From: CAVZMI01 sp050011775
Lineage (GTDB): Bacteria; Bacteroidota; Ignavibacteria; UBA10030; CAVZMI01
Direction: 5' to 3'
Assembly (NCBI GenBank): GCA_050011775.1
Contig: JBEKIL010000006.1
Coordinates: 139,856 to 203,855, forward strand
Length of the DNA stretch: 64,000 nucleotides
Positions 43,722 through 53,156 of this stretch are shown here, piece after piece. The notes beneath the pieces were generated by a model. It did no database searches. It saw only the letters and a program-made list of their open reading frames with translations, and was not told the origin of the DNA. A program made the position numbers and the translations under genes. Position 1 is the stretch's first letter. The number at the start of each line of letters is the position of its first letter.

Positions 43722-44746
43722 AAAAGCATTTGAATACGTTATACATAACATCTGATGATGCCTATATCAGCAAAGAGCGCGAGACGTTCGTCGTCGAAGT
43801 GAATAATGAAAAAGTATTTCAGGCGCCGATCCATTCTATCGAAAACATTGTCTGCTTCGGATTCAAACCGCTCACTCCGGCATTGATGGCATTTTGCGCT
43901 GAGAATGGTGTCGGAATCAGTTATCTTTCCGAAACCGGAAAATTCCTTGCGCGAGTGTACGGTGCGCAGCAGGGGAATGTGCTTCTGCGTAAAGCACAAT
44001 ACGCAATTGCAGACAGCGAACCGGAGTCACTCTCTATTGCCCGGCCGATCGTCGCAGCAAAGGTGACGAATTATCGGAGTCTATTGCTCCGCCACCAACG
44101 TAATCATCCTGATGATTGTCCTGATAATGTTGTTTCCGTAGCAACAGCGATGGGAAACCGTTTGGCGGAAATCCAAAAATCTGCATCGCTCGATGAGCTT
44201 CGGGGCCATGAGGGTGAATGCGCAGCCATGTACTTCGGTGTGCTCTCTTTATTGATCACGGCCCAGCAGGAAGACTTTACATTCACACTGCGTACAAAAC
44301 GTCCACCGCTCGATCCGGCCAACGCGCTTCTCTCTTTTTTATACGCAATCCTAGCAAACGACGTAAGGTCGGCACTTGAGACAACCGGACTCGATCCTCA
44401 GGTCGGTTTTCTTCATCAGATAAGGCCGGGGCGGCCAAGTCTGTCGCTTGACATTATGGAAGAATTTCGCGCTTATCTCGGCGATCGAATTATGCTTAAT
44501 CTTATTAACCTTAAGCAGGTAACAAAAAAAGATTTCGAAATAAGAGAATCGGGCGAAGTACGGATGTCTGATGATGCCCGAAAAACAGTCATAATGGCAT
44601 ATCAGAAACGGAAGCAGGAAGAGATTACGCATCCGTTCCTCGGGGAAAAAATGACGATTGGTTTATTACCGCATATTCAGGCACAATTACTTGCACGGTA
44701 TATCCGAGGAGATATTTCAGATTATCCACCATTTTATATTAAGTGA
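43718..44746 (+). CDS. cas1: CRISPR-associated Cas1 integrase (type I-C)
   Basis: The product has 342 residues from ATG 43718 (MKKHLNTLYITSDDAYI), supported by GGAGGA 12 bases upstream; the earlier in-frame start lies inside cas4. The catalytic triad is visible as Glu in LRGHEGECAAMYF, His in VGFLHQIRPG and Asp in SLSLDIMEEF. Cas1 with Cas2 inserts new spacers. The integrase and the leader end lie at the array side, the usual layout. Confidence 0.97.
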   Translation: MKKHLNTLYITSDDAYISKERETFVVEVNNEKVFQAPIHSIENIVCFGFKPLTPALMAFCAENGVGISYLSETGKFLARVYGAQQGNVLLRKAQYAIADSEPESLSIARPIVAAKVTNYRSLLLRHQRNHPDDCPDNVVSVATAMGNRLAEIQKSASLDELRGHEGECAAMYFGVLSLLITAQQEDFTFTLRTKRPPLDPANALLSFLYAILANDVRSALETTGLDPQVGFLHQIRPGRPSLSLDIMEEFRAYLGDRIMLNLINLKQVTKKDFEIRESGEVRMSDDARKTVIMAYQKRKQEEITHPFLGEKMTIGLLPHIQAQLLARYIRGDISDYPPFYIK

Positions 44747-44753
44747 GATTACT

Positions 44754-45044
44754 ATGATGATTCTTGTAAGCTACGACGTTTCGACAACAACAGATATAGG
44801 CATTAAACGGCTTCGAAAGATAGCGAAAATATGTGTTGATTTCGGATTGCGTGTTCAAAATTCAGTTTTTGAATGCAATATAGACCCGGCTCGATGGGAA
44901 ATATTAAAAGATAAGTTACTATCGACATATGATTCCGACAATGACAGCTTAAGATTTTATTTTCTAGGTTCAAATTGGAAAAGGCGTGTAGAGCATCATG
45001 GAAATACAGCGTTAACAGATATTGAAGAGCCAATTATTATCTGA
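44754..45044 (+). CDS. cas2: CRISPR-associated Cas2
   Basis: The 96-residue product starts MMILVSYDVSTTTDIG; the ATG is at 44754, just after the cas1 stop, while the longer frame upstream lies in cas1. The Asp in VSYDV and the strand RVQNSVFECNID are the Cas2 ferredoxin features. It completes the Cas1-Cas2 adaptation complex. The leader begins right after its stop. Confidence 0.95.
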   Translation: MMILVSYDVSTTTDIGIKRLRKIAKICVDFGLRVQNSVFECNIDPARWEILKDKLLSTYDSDNDSLRFYFLGSNWKRRVEHHGNTALTDIEEPIII

Positions 45045-45207
45045 CGCTAATCGAAGCGCACATTAAATCACTGTGAGGTTAGCAGTACAAAAACAAACGA
45101 TAAAATTGCAAAATCAATAATAATTGGAAATATAATGAAAGAACTAAGGGGTATAAGCATACTATGGTGAATTCAGGTCTATTTTTTCTATTGATTTGAT
45201 AGTTACC
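45045..45207 (+). promoter_or_regulatory. CRISPR leader
   Basis: This 163-base A/T-rich stretch between cas2 and the first repeat has no gene. TATAAT at 45131-45136 with TTGCAA at 45106-45111 (19-base spacing) is a candidate promoter for array transcription. Its position next to cas1-cas2 and before the most regular end of the array marks it as the leader. Confidence 0.65.
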
Positions 45208-46998
45208 GTCGCGCCCCGCGCGGGCGCGTGGATTGAAACCCTTTATTGGCGTATATCCTGCGGGGCCGGGAATGTCGCGCCCCGCGCGGGCGCGTGGATT
45301 GAAACGGTAATGTTGGCCCCGGCCATGAAAGAGTAAGTAGTCGCGCCCCGCGCGGGCGCGTGGATTGAAACAAATGATCCTCTCCAGTCGTTTCCAATGT
45401 AGAAGTCGCGCCCCGCGCGGGCGCGTGGATTGAAACTAATAACCTTAAACGAGGGGAATGGAAGTACATAGTCGCGCCCCGCGCGGGCGCGTGGATTGAA
45501 ACTTACAAAGATATTCAAACGGTTCTTTTTCTACTTGTCGCGCCCCGCGCGGGCGCGTGGATTGAAACCCGATCCAGTAACATCAAGAGCTATGGTATGA
45601 AGTCGCGCCCCGCGCGGGCGCGTGGATTGAAACTTCGAGAACGCCGTAAACATAACCTGTTGCATTTGTCGCGCCCCGCGCGGGCGCGTGGATTGAAACT
45701 CTTTGTCTTGCTCAATTATCAACACCGGTGACGAGTCGCGCCCCGCGCGGGCGCGTGGATTGAAACTGTTTCAGGTACGCCAACTACGCACGATTTGAAG
45801 TCGCGCCCCGCGCGGGCGCGTGGATTGAAACGGATTTTGCAATGCCGACCGATGGAGTCTATGTCGTCGCGCCCCGCGCGGGCGCGTGGATTGAAACTAT
45901 TACTCCGGGTTCAACAGGACTTGATCTTGTTGTCGCGCCCCGCGCGGGCGCGTGGATTGAAACCCATATCAAGACAACATAGCTATTAAAGCAGCATGTC
46001 GCGCCCCGCGCGGGCGCGTGGATTGAAACATTTTTAAGGAGATGATATGGAAACTATGGAGCAGTCGCGCCCCGCGCGGGCGCGTGGATTGAAACATTAT
46101 CATTCACACCCCATCCCATGCAAAATGAATGTCGCGCCCCGCGCGGGCGCGTGGATTGAAACCGATATAATTCGGCTTCATGTGCATTAATCCCTTGTCG
46201 CGCCCCGCGCGGGCGCGTGGATTGAAACTGCGATTGCCTGAATACTTTGTCGGAATTCCGCACGTCGCGCCCCGCGCGGGCGCGTGGATTGAAACAAGAT
46301 ACTGCGTTTCAACGAGTCCCATTATCGCACGTCGCGCCCCGCGCGGGCGCGTGGATTGAAACAGGTCACCACCTTCCAATTGAATATCCTGCCGAGCGTC
46401 GCGCCCCGCGCGGGCGCGTGGATTGAAACGCCACGTCGCGGTACGACTTGCCTTGGATGAGTGTCGCGCCCCGCGCGGGCGCGTGGATTGAAACCCGTTG
46501 ACCTTGTTTTTAAACACCATGAGGCCGTGTCGCGCCCCGCGCGGGCGCGTGGATTGAAACAAAAAGCAGGACGATGTCCTGTTCTACCTACAGAAGTCGC
46601 GCCCCGCGCGGGCGCGTGGATTGAAACTGCTTTATCCGGATCGGCTTGAATCCTGGCAACGGTCGCGCCCCGCGCGGGCGCGTGGATTGAAACACTTAAA
46701 AGCGGTTATCAGAATGTTGCTGTGGGTGTCGCGCCCCGCGCGGGCGCGTGGATTGAAACATTACTTTACCGTCACGATGTTCCATAACACCCGGTCGCGC
46801 CCCGCGCGGGCGCGTGGATTGAAACGCTATTTTGTAAGTGCAATAAATTACAAATGGGGCGTCGCGCCCCGCGCGGGCGCGTGGATTGAAACCTCAGATT
46901 TAGTAGATTTTTTCCGATTGCATGGGTCGCGCCCCGCGCGGGCGCGTGGATTGAAACGATTTTGTTGATGCACTCGTGACCATCGGGTTCGGTCGCGC
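45208..46998 (+). CRISPR. Type I-C CRISPR array: 27 identical repeats plus decayed terminal repeat
   Basis: The repeat is 32 bases, GTCGCGCCCCGCGCGG followed by GCGCGTGGATTGAAAC. It forms a GCGCCC/GGGCGC hairpin and ends ATTGAAAC, as in I-C arrays. I read 27 intact copies with no differences, the first at 45208-45239 and the last at 46926-46957. The 27 spacers are 33-35 bases, mostly 34. After the last spacer a copy starts at 46992 as GTCGCGC and then diverges, which marks the trailer end. Spacer 13 (46030-46063) contains AAGGAGATGATATGG, which looks like a ribosome site and start codon of some phage or plasmid gene. Confidence 0.97.
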
Positions 46999-47330
46999 TT
47001 CCACAGTCATACAGGTGAAAAAATCGTAAACCTAAATGTCGGGACTATCCACAAGACAAAGGAAAAACATTTTAAATAACTCAATATTCAAACCCACGGA
47101 TTCATCCATGTGTCAAACAATCCGGTCCCCGATATAGGAGACGTCATGATGGTTTCTGCAAGTTATACCAAAACGTTGGAGACGGTTCGTTTCGCCATCG
47201 TTTTATTTTAAAACCCATAACTAAAGCTATTGGTTCTCCTGCTGGTTATATAATCTTCAGCCTCATCATTGCACCTGTCTTTTAATCAATTAATTTTGTA
47301 TCTTTTTTATTATATTCTTGGGAAAAAACC
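46999..47330. other. Trailer/intergenic stretch between CRISPR array and serS
   Basis: These 332 bases hold no convincing gene. A 21-codon ORF (47146-47211) follows AGGAGA but has no recognisable product. A hairpin with T-rich tail (47170-47209) may terminate array transcription. The last 50 bases are A/T-rich and probably contain the serS promoter. Confidence 0.5.
47170..47209 (+). terminator. Possible terminator downstream of the CRISPR array
   Basis: AAAACGTTGG (47170-47179) pairs with CCATCGTTTT (47195-47204) with one mismatch, followed by ATTTT. The loop is 15 bases. It lies between the array and serS on the array strand. Confidence 0.4.
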
Positions 47331-48596
47331 ATGCTCGATCTGAAATTCATCCGCGAACATCCTGACATAGTCAAAGCCGGAATTAAGGCGAAGGGCGAAA
47401 CCGATTATGTCGACGATATCCTTTCAATCGACGAAAAGCGGCGATCGGTCATAGGCACGGTCGAATCAATGAAATCGAAGAAAAATACCGTATCCGAAGA
47501 AATCGGCAAATTGAAACGGGCGGGTAAGGATACTTCGAACCACATAGTTGAGATGGAACTGTTGAAAAATCAGATCAGACAGCTGGACGACGATCTTAAA
47601 ATCCTGGAATCACAGCTTCACACCCTTCTTCTACAGGTCCCGAACGTACCACATCCGTCTGTCCCCATCGGCACAACTCCAGCCGACAATCAGATTGTTG
47701 CAACCTGGGGTGAGCCTCCGGCTGTGGACTTCGAGATGAAACCACATTGGGAAATCGTGGAACATCTCGGTATCATCGATTTTACACGCGGAGCGAAGGT
47801 TGCAGGAGCGGGATTCCCGTTCTATGTCGGGAAAGGCGCACAGCTCGAGCGCGCTCTAATTAATTTCTTCCTTGATCAGGCCGCCGGACGGGGCTATCGT
47901 GAAATCTGGGCGCCTGCTCTGGTTAACGAAAACAGTGCCCTGGGGACAGGACAGCTTCCGGACAAAGAAGACTTGATGTACAATATCGAACGCGATCAGC
48001 TGTATCTCATCCCAACTGCCGAAGTACCGGTGACAAATTTCTACAGAGACGAGACACTGACCGAAAAACAGTTACCAATCCGCTACTGTGCATATACACC
48101 CTGTTTCCGCCGCGAAGCCGGATCATACGGAAAGGATGTCCGGGGTCTTAACCGATTACACCAGTTCGATAAAGTTGAGCTCGTAAAATTTGTGGTCCCG
48201 CAAAAATCATATGATGAACTCGAAAGTCTCCGGCAGGATGCGGAACAACTCCTGCAGCTTCTGGGGCTCCACTACCATACGCTCCTCATGTGTACGGCCG
48301 ATATAGGATTTACCCAGACCAAGAAATACGATCTTGAAGTATGGGCACCCGGTCAGAAAAAATGGCTTGAAGTCTCGTCCTGCAGCAATTATGAGGCCTT
48401 CCAGGCCCGCCGAATAAATGTCCGTTTTAAGCCCGAGAACGGATCGAAACCGGAATTTGTTCATACATTGAACGGTTCTGGACTTGCCTTGCCGCGTGTC
48501 ATGGCCTCGTTACTCGAGCATTACCAGACTCCTGAGGGAAAGGTTATCGTACCGAAAGTTCTGCACCGTTATACCGGGTTTGAAATAATTGGATAG
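47331..48596 (+). CDS. serS: Seryl-tRNA synthetase
   Basis: SerS charges tRNA-Ser. The 421-residue length is normal. The N-terminal MLDLKFIREHPDIV and a long coiled-coil arm (about 30-110) bind the tRNA. Class II motifs are in GYREIWAPALVNE (motif 1), PCFRREAGSYGKDVRGLNRLHQFDKVE (motif 2 region) and LNGSGLALPRVMASLLE (motif 3). It lies between the CRISPR trailer and an ABC exporter pair. Confidence 0.97.
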   Translation: MLDLKFIREHPDIVKAGIKAKGETDYVDDILSIDEKRRSVIGTVESMKSKKNTVSEEIGKLKRAGKDTSNHIVEMELLKNQIRQLDDDLKILESQLHTLLLQVPNVPHPSVPIGTTPADNQIVATWGEPPAVDFEMKPHWEIVEHLGIIDFTRGAKVAGAGFPFYVGKGAQLERALINFFLDQAAGRGYREIWAPALVNENSALGTGQLPDKEDLMYNIERDQLYLIPTAEVPVTNFYRDETLTEKQLPIRYCAYTPCFRREAGSYGKDVRGLNRLHQFDKVELVKFVVPQKSYDELESLRQDAEQLLQLLGLHYHTLLMCTADIGFTQTKKYDLEVWAPGQKKWLEVSSCSNYEAFQARRINVRFKPENGSKPEFVHTLNGSGLALPRVMASLLEHYQTPEGKVIVPKVLHRYTGFEIIG

Positions 48597-48616
48597 AAGG
48601 CCTTTTTTCGGTTCAC

Positions 48617-50380
48617 ATGAAATCGTTACTGCGTCTTAAGCCGTATCTCCTCAAATACAAACGAACTCTCCTCGCCGGGTTCATCGCTGTTCTTATCAGC
48701 AATGTGTTCTCGGTATTCCAGCCGATACTTCAAGGACATGCGATCGATGCGTTGAAGCAAGGTATTGAAACGCACTCCGTCGACATGGTCCTGCTTCTCG
48801 GCTACGCCGGGTTGATTCTCGGCTTTGCTCTCTGTGCAGGGTTTTTCATGTATCTGACACGACAGACAATCATCGTCACTTCTTGGAAAATTCAATACGA
48901 CCTGCGCAACGATTTTCTCCGGCACATCCAGCGCCTTGATCTCCATTATTTTCAGAATACCCCGACCGGCGACCTGATGGCACATGCAACGAATGACATC
49001 GGTGCAGTCAGGAACGTCGTTGGACCGGGCATCATGTATCCTCTCGATACATTAATGACATTCGCCATGGTGCTTGTCGTTATTCTATCTCTCGATTGGA
49101 AACTCACTCTCATAGCGCTAACCCCACTCCCACTGGTATCATATGCAGTGTACAAGTTGGGGAAATCGGTTCATCAGAGGTTCGAAGAAAGGCAGGTGCA
49201 ATATTCGGCCCTTACAACGCGCGCACAGGAAAATCTATCCGGTATCCGGGTCGTGAAAGCGTACGTGCGCGAGGCGTACGAGACAGATCTTTTTCACACC
49301 ATGAGCTGGTCGTATCTGAAGAAAAATATGGAACTCGCAAAAGTACAATCGCTGATGTGGCCGTTGATGTTTCTTCTCATCGGCTTTTCTCTACTCCTCA
49401 CGCTGTACTTCGGGGGCATGAGAGTGATTAAAGGTGAATTCAGCATCGGGACGCTCTGGGCATTCCTCGGATATCTTACACAACTGATCTGGCCCATGAT
49501 CGCATTCGGATGGGTGACGAACATGCTGCAGCAAGGTGCCGCGTCGATGACCCGGTTAATAAAAATTTTCGATACAGAACCTGCAATCAAGGATACACCG
49601 GAAACCGATACGACAATACGTACAATCGAGGGATCCATCGAGTTTCGTAATGTAAGCTTCCGGCATTCCACCGGTACAGAACCGACACTGAAAAATATCA
49701 ACCTTACGATTCCAAAAGGAATGTCGCTGGCAATTATCGGAACCACAGGCTCCGGAAAAACGACTCTGGTGAATATGATTCCGCGGCAGTACGACGTTAC
49801 CGCAGGCGAAGTTCTTATTGATGGAAAAAACATCAAAACGATTCCTCTCGACGTGCTTCGCTCGCATATAGGTTATGTCCAGCAGGAAACATTCCTGTTT
49901 TCCGAGAGCATTGCCGACAACATCGGCTACGGCGTCGAGCTGGCAGGTCCGGCGGCAATCGAGGCGGTATCCGAAACCGCACAACTAAAGAAGGATATAA
50001 GCACATTCCCTCATACTTACGAGACGATGATCGGCGAACGGGGCATTACGTTATCGGGCGGACAAAAACAGCGGGTAAGTATTGCCCGAGCACTGATACG
50101 TGATCCTGCCATTCTCATCCTTGATGACGCATTATCGTCGGTCGATACCTATACCGAAGAGGAAATTCTTCACGGGCTAAAAAAAGTGATGGAGAATCGG
50201 ACCAGTATTTTTATCAGTCATCGCATTTCGACGGTAAAAAATGCCGATTTCATCATCGTGATGGATGACGGGGAGATCGTCGAGCGCGGCACGCACGACG
50301 AGCTGGTGGAACTTGGCGGAATTTACGCCGACCTGCATTATAAGCAATTACTTGAAGAAGAACTCGATCATTTAGACTGA
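48617..50380 (+). CDS. Heterodimeric ABC exporter subunit with degenerate ATP site
   Basis: The 587-residue half-transporter has six transmembrane helices (about 15-310) and a nucleotide-binding domain (about 340-587). Walker A is GTTGSGKTT (near 374), the signature is canonical LSGGQKQR, and the Walker B block reads ILILDDALSSVD, with Asp where the catalytic Glu normally is. This is the pattern of the TM287/LmrC-type subunit, whose own Walker site is inactive but whose signature completes the active site of its partner. The partner gene begins two bases later. Confidence 0.9.
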   Translation: MKSLLRLKPYLLKYKRTLLAGFIAVLISNVFSVFQPILQGHAIDALKQGIETHSVDMVLLLGYAGLILGFALCAGFFMYLTRQTIIVTSWKIQYDLRNDFLRHIQRLDLHYFQNTPTGDLMAHATNDIGAVRNVVGPGIMYPLDTLMTFAMVLVVILSLDWKLTLIALTPLPLVSYAVYKLGKSVHQRFEERQVQYSALTTRAQENLSGIRVVKAYVREAYETDLFHTMSWSYLKKNMELAKVQSLMWPLMFLLIGFSLLLTLYFGGMRVIKGEFSIGTLWAFLGYLTQLIWPMIAFGWVTNMLQQGAASMTRLIKIFDTEPAIKDTPETDTTIRTIEGSIEFRNVSFRHSTGTEPTLKNINLTIPKGMSLAIIGTTGSGKTTLVNMIPRQYDVTAGEVLIDGKNIKTIPLDVLRSHIGYVQQETFLFSESIADNIGYGVELAGPAAIEAVSETAQLKKDISTFPHTYETMIGERGITLSGGQKQRVSIARALIRDPAILILDDALSSVDTYTEEEILHGLKKVMENRTSIFISHRISTVKNADFIIVMDDGEIVERGTHDELVELGGIYADLHYKQLLEEELDHLD

Positions 50381-50382
50381 AA

Positions 50383-52185
50383 ATGGCAACCATCGGAATT
50401 CATGAGGAAGAAATCCTCGGAAAAGCATACGATAGTCGACTCATGAAGCGGCTTTTAGAGTATCTGAAGCCGTATCGGTGGCATGTAGGATTGGGGATTC
50501 TTCTAAGTATTGCCATCGCCGCATTGGAGGGTGTCCGGCCGTACTTCACAAAACTGGCTGTCGATACGAATATAGCGCAGCATGATATATCGGGACTTCT
50601 GATTACCATCCTGTTGCTTTTTGCCGTAATTGTCGTTCGCGGTGTGATTCAGTACTGCAACGCCTATCTTACCCAATGGATCGGACAGCGTACAATCTTC
50701 GATATCCGAATGCAGGTATTCCGGCACGTTCAGGGACTTTCACTGAAGTTCTTCGATAGGAATCCCATTGGCAGACTGGTCACACGCCTCACCAACGATG
50801 TAGAGGTATTAAATGAAATGTTTTCATCAGGAATCGTGATGGTATTCAGCGACGTTTTCACGATCTTCTGGATTCTCTACTTCATGTTTTCAATGAGCTG
50901 GCAGCTTTCAATTGTCACACTCGCCGTACTACCGTTGTTATTCTGGGCGACGGCTCTCTTCAGGCGAAAAGTGCGGGATGTGTATCGTCTCCAGCGTATC
51001 CTTGTGGCACGGCTTAATACATTCCTTCAGGAACACATAAGCGGCATGATGGTCGTCCAGATATTTAATCGCGAACGGCGGTCGTATTCGAAATTCGATT
51101 CAATCAACGCAGAGCACAGAGATGCAAACATCAAGTCGGTACTCTATTATGCAATGTTTTATCCGGGGATCGATTTGATTCAGGCGATTGCTTTCGGTCT
51201 TATAATCTGGTATGCCGGCGGTCATGCACTTCAGGGTAAAGTATCGCTGGGCATCGTTATGGCATTTTTCCAGTACACTGAAATGTTTTTCCGCCCTATT
51301 CGCGATCTCTCGGAAAAGTACAACATTTTACAGAATGCCATGGCATCATCCGAACGATTATTCAAGCTTCTGGATGATAAATCAAGAATCCCGGAATCAT
51401 CATCCACCGTCCCTCTGCTGAACGTGAAGGGTAAGGTCGAATTCCGGAATGTCTGGTTCGCTTATAACGATGAAGAGTGGGTGTTGAAAAATATTTCATT
51501 CACCATCGAACCGGGGCAGACGGTCGCCCTCGTCGGCCACACCGGGGCAGGAAAAACATCAATCATTAATCTTTTAGGACGCTCTTACGACATCAACAAG
51601 GGAGAAATCCTGATTGACGACATCGATATTCGCAAATTAAGCATCAGCGAACTGCGGCGAAAGATTTCGGTGGTACTTCAGGACGTATTCCTGTTTTCCG
51701 GCGATATTGCAACGAACATCTCTCTGGGGAATCCTGCAATCACACACGAGAAAATATGCGAAGCCGCGGCGCTTGTCGGTGCAGACAGGTTTATCGACAG
51801 GTTACCGGGCGAATATCGGGCGGAAGTGAAGGAACGTGGTGCAACGCTATCGGTCGGGCAAAAGCAATTACTTTCATTTGCCCGTGCGTTGGCGTTCGCT
51901 CCAGCAATTCTTATTCTTGATGAAGCGACATCGAGCGTCGATACAGACACCGAAACTCTTATTCAAAACGCCACAAAACAATTATTACAGGGAAGAACTT
52001 CAATTGTCATAGCCCACCGGCTCTCGACAATCCAGAACGCCGACAATATCATCGTCCTTCATAAAGGGGAAATTCGTGAGATGGGGACCCACCAGGAACT
52101 TCTCGCACACGGCGGAATCTACTACAAATTATACCAGCTTCAGTATAAAGACCAGGAAATTCGGCAGAGAACGCGAAAGCAATAA
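50383..52185 (+). CDS. Heterodimeric ABC exporter subunit with canonical Walker site
   Basis: The 600-residue half-transporter has six helices and an ATPase domain. Walker A is GHTGAGKTS (near 384) and Walker B ILILDEATSSVD (near 508) keeps the catalytic Glu, while the signature reads LSVGQKQL (near 488) rather than LSGGQ. The asymmetry complements the upstream subunit, as in TM288/LmrD/BmrD-type multidrug or lipid exporters. The two are translationally linked with two bases between stop and start. Confidence 0.9.
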   Translation: MATIGIHEEEILGKAYDSRLMKRLLEYLKPYRWHVGLGILLSIAIAALEGVRPYFTKLAVDTNIAQHDISGLLITILLLFAVIVVRGVIQYCNAYLTQWIGQRTIFDIRMQVFRHVQGLSLKFFDRNPIGRLVTRLTNDVEVLNEMFSSGIVMVFSDVFTIFWILYFMFSMSWQLSIVTLAVLPLLFWATALFRRKVRDVYRLQRILVARLNTFLQEHISGMMVVQIFNRERRSYSKFDSINAEHRDANIKSVLYYAMFYPGIDLIQAIAFGLIIWYAGGHALQGKVSLGIVMAFFQYTEMFFRPIRDLSEKYNILQNAMASSERLFKLLDDKSRIPESSSTVPLLNVKGKVEFRNVWFAYNDEEWVLKNISFTIEPGQTVALVGHTGAGKTSIINLLGRSYDINKGEILIDDIDIRKLSISELRRKISVVLQDVFLFSGDIATNISLGNPAITHEKICEAAALVGADRFIDRLPGEYRAEVKERGATLSVGQKQLLSFARALAFAPAILILDEATSSVDTDTETLIQNATKQLLQGRTSIVIAHRLSTIQNADNIIVLHKGEIREMGTHQELLAHGGIYYKLYQLQYKDQEIRQRTRKQ

Positions 52186-52243
52186 TCCGACTTTTTTATC
52201 ACAACTCTTGCAGTTATCTACTGTCGATATCCATAAAAAACAA

Positions 52244-52282
52244 AAAGGCCATTGCTCCACGCGTCTGGTGGAGATGGCCTTT
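52244..52282. terminator. Bidirectional terminator between the ABC exporter and the CpoB-like gene
   Basis: AAAGGCCATTGCTCCAC (52244-52260) pairs with GTGGAGATGGCCTTT (52268-52282), giving about 15 pairs with a small bulge. A run of A residues on the left supplies the T-tract for minus-strand transcripts, and a weaker T-tract follows on the plus strand. It sits between convergent genes. Confidence 0.75.
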
Positions 52283-52315
52283 GAGTTTTCAACCTTTGTT
52301 TCGCGATTGACCGAT

Positions 52316-53023
52316 TTACTTTAATCTTGCCAGTTCTTCCTTCGCTCTGGCAACATATTCGCTTGTGGGGAATTTATCGATCAACGTTTGATATGCTTCT
52401 TTTGCTTTTGCTGTATCTTTCTTTCTCAGATAAACGTGTGCAAGCATATATTGTGCATCATCACGTTTGTCCGAGCCTTTTGTTGCAATCACTTCTTCGA
52501 ACGTTCTGATAGCTTCATCATACCGTTTCAGACCATTCAGGCATTCACCGGTCCAATATTCTGCTGCCGATTTTACTTTTCCTGAAGCAGCTTCTTTTAC
52601 ACTCATGAATGCATTCAGCGCCTCTTCGTATTTTCGAGCCTTATACTTTGCCATGGCATCGTTGTATGCAGCGGACACATCGCTTACCGGTGCCATTACT
52701 GGGGCTGCTGCTGGTGTAGATGTGGATTTTGATTTATCCGTTTCTTCTTGAATCTTTCGCTCAAGCTCGACAACCCGTGCATTCAAGCTCCGGTTATTCT
52801 GTTCCGCATCGGAAAGTTGCGCGTGTAAACTATTGATAACAGAGCGAAGTGAATCCACCTCTCTTAGGTGACGCTGTGAGTCTTGCTGTTGTGCGAGTTC
52901 TTCTTCGCCCGTTGCTTCGGAGCCCGCACAGCCGCCTATCACAAGCATCCCGCCCAAGAGGATGGTCGTCCCTACAAATATTCCCATCGTGCGAACCCAT
53001 AGCTGAAGTCGGCTGTCTTTCAT
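52316..53023 (-). CDS. CpoB/YbgF-like TPR lipoprotein
   Basis: The product has 235 residues from ATG 53023, preceded by AAAGGA. A hydrophobic signal ends in VIGGC (lipidated Cys32). A coiled coil (about 38-95) is followed by an Ala/Pro linker and three or four TPRs (about 120-235; EYWTGECLNGLKRYDEAIRTF). This layout is that of CpoB/YbgF, which coordinates Tol-Pal and peptidoglycan synthesis in proteobacteria. tolA/pal are not adjacent, so Tol association is not established here. Confidence 0.75.
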   Translation of the reverse strand: MKDSRLQLWVRTMGIFVGTTILLGGMLVIGGCAGSEATGEEELAQQQDSQRHLREVDSLRSVINSLHAQLSDAEQNNRSLNARVVELERKIQEETDKSKSTSTPAAAPVMAPVSDVSAAYNDAMAKYKARKYEEALNAFMSVKEAASGKVKSAAEYWTGECLNGLKRYDEAIRTFEEVIATKGSDKRDDAQYMLAHVYLRKKDTAKAKEAYQTLIDKFPTSEYVARAKEELARLK

Positions 53024-53156
53024 TGGGTTAATCCTTTCCTCTAAAGTGACAGATTGAACACTCAGTGTTAATGTAGCAATGCCACAAGAAAAAGTCAAGT
53101 AAGAACTAATGTTTTTCTCTTGTTATTCAATACAGGAGTTGATATATTTCATTGTA

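Noticed and set aside
45203..46968. Open frames on both strands with repeated SRPARARGLK or FQSTRPRGAR peptides
   Set aside because: They are translations of the CRISPR repeats and spacers and have no independent evidence of being genes.
47146..47211. 21-codon ORF with AGGAGA upstream
   Set aside because: Too short and without a recognisable product; it overlaps a terminator-like hairpin.
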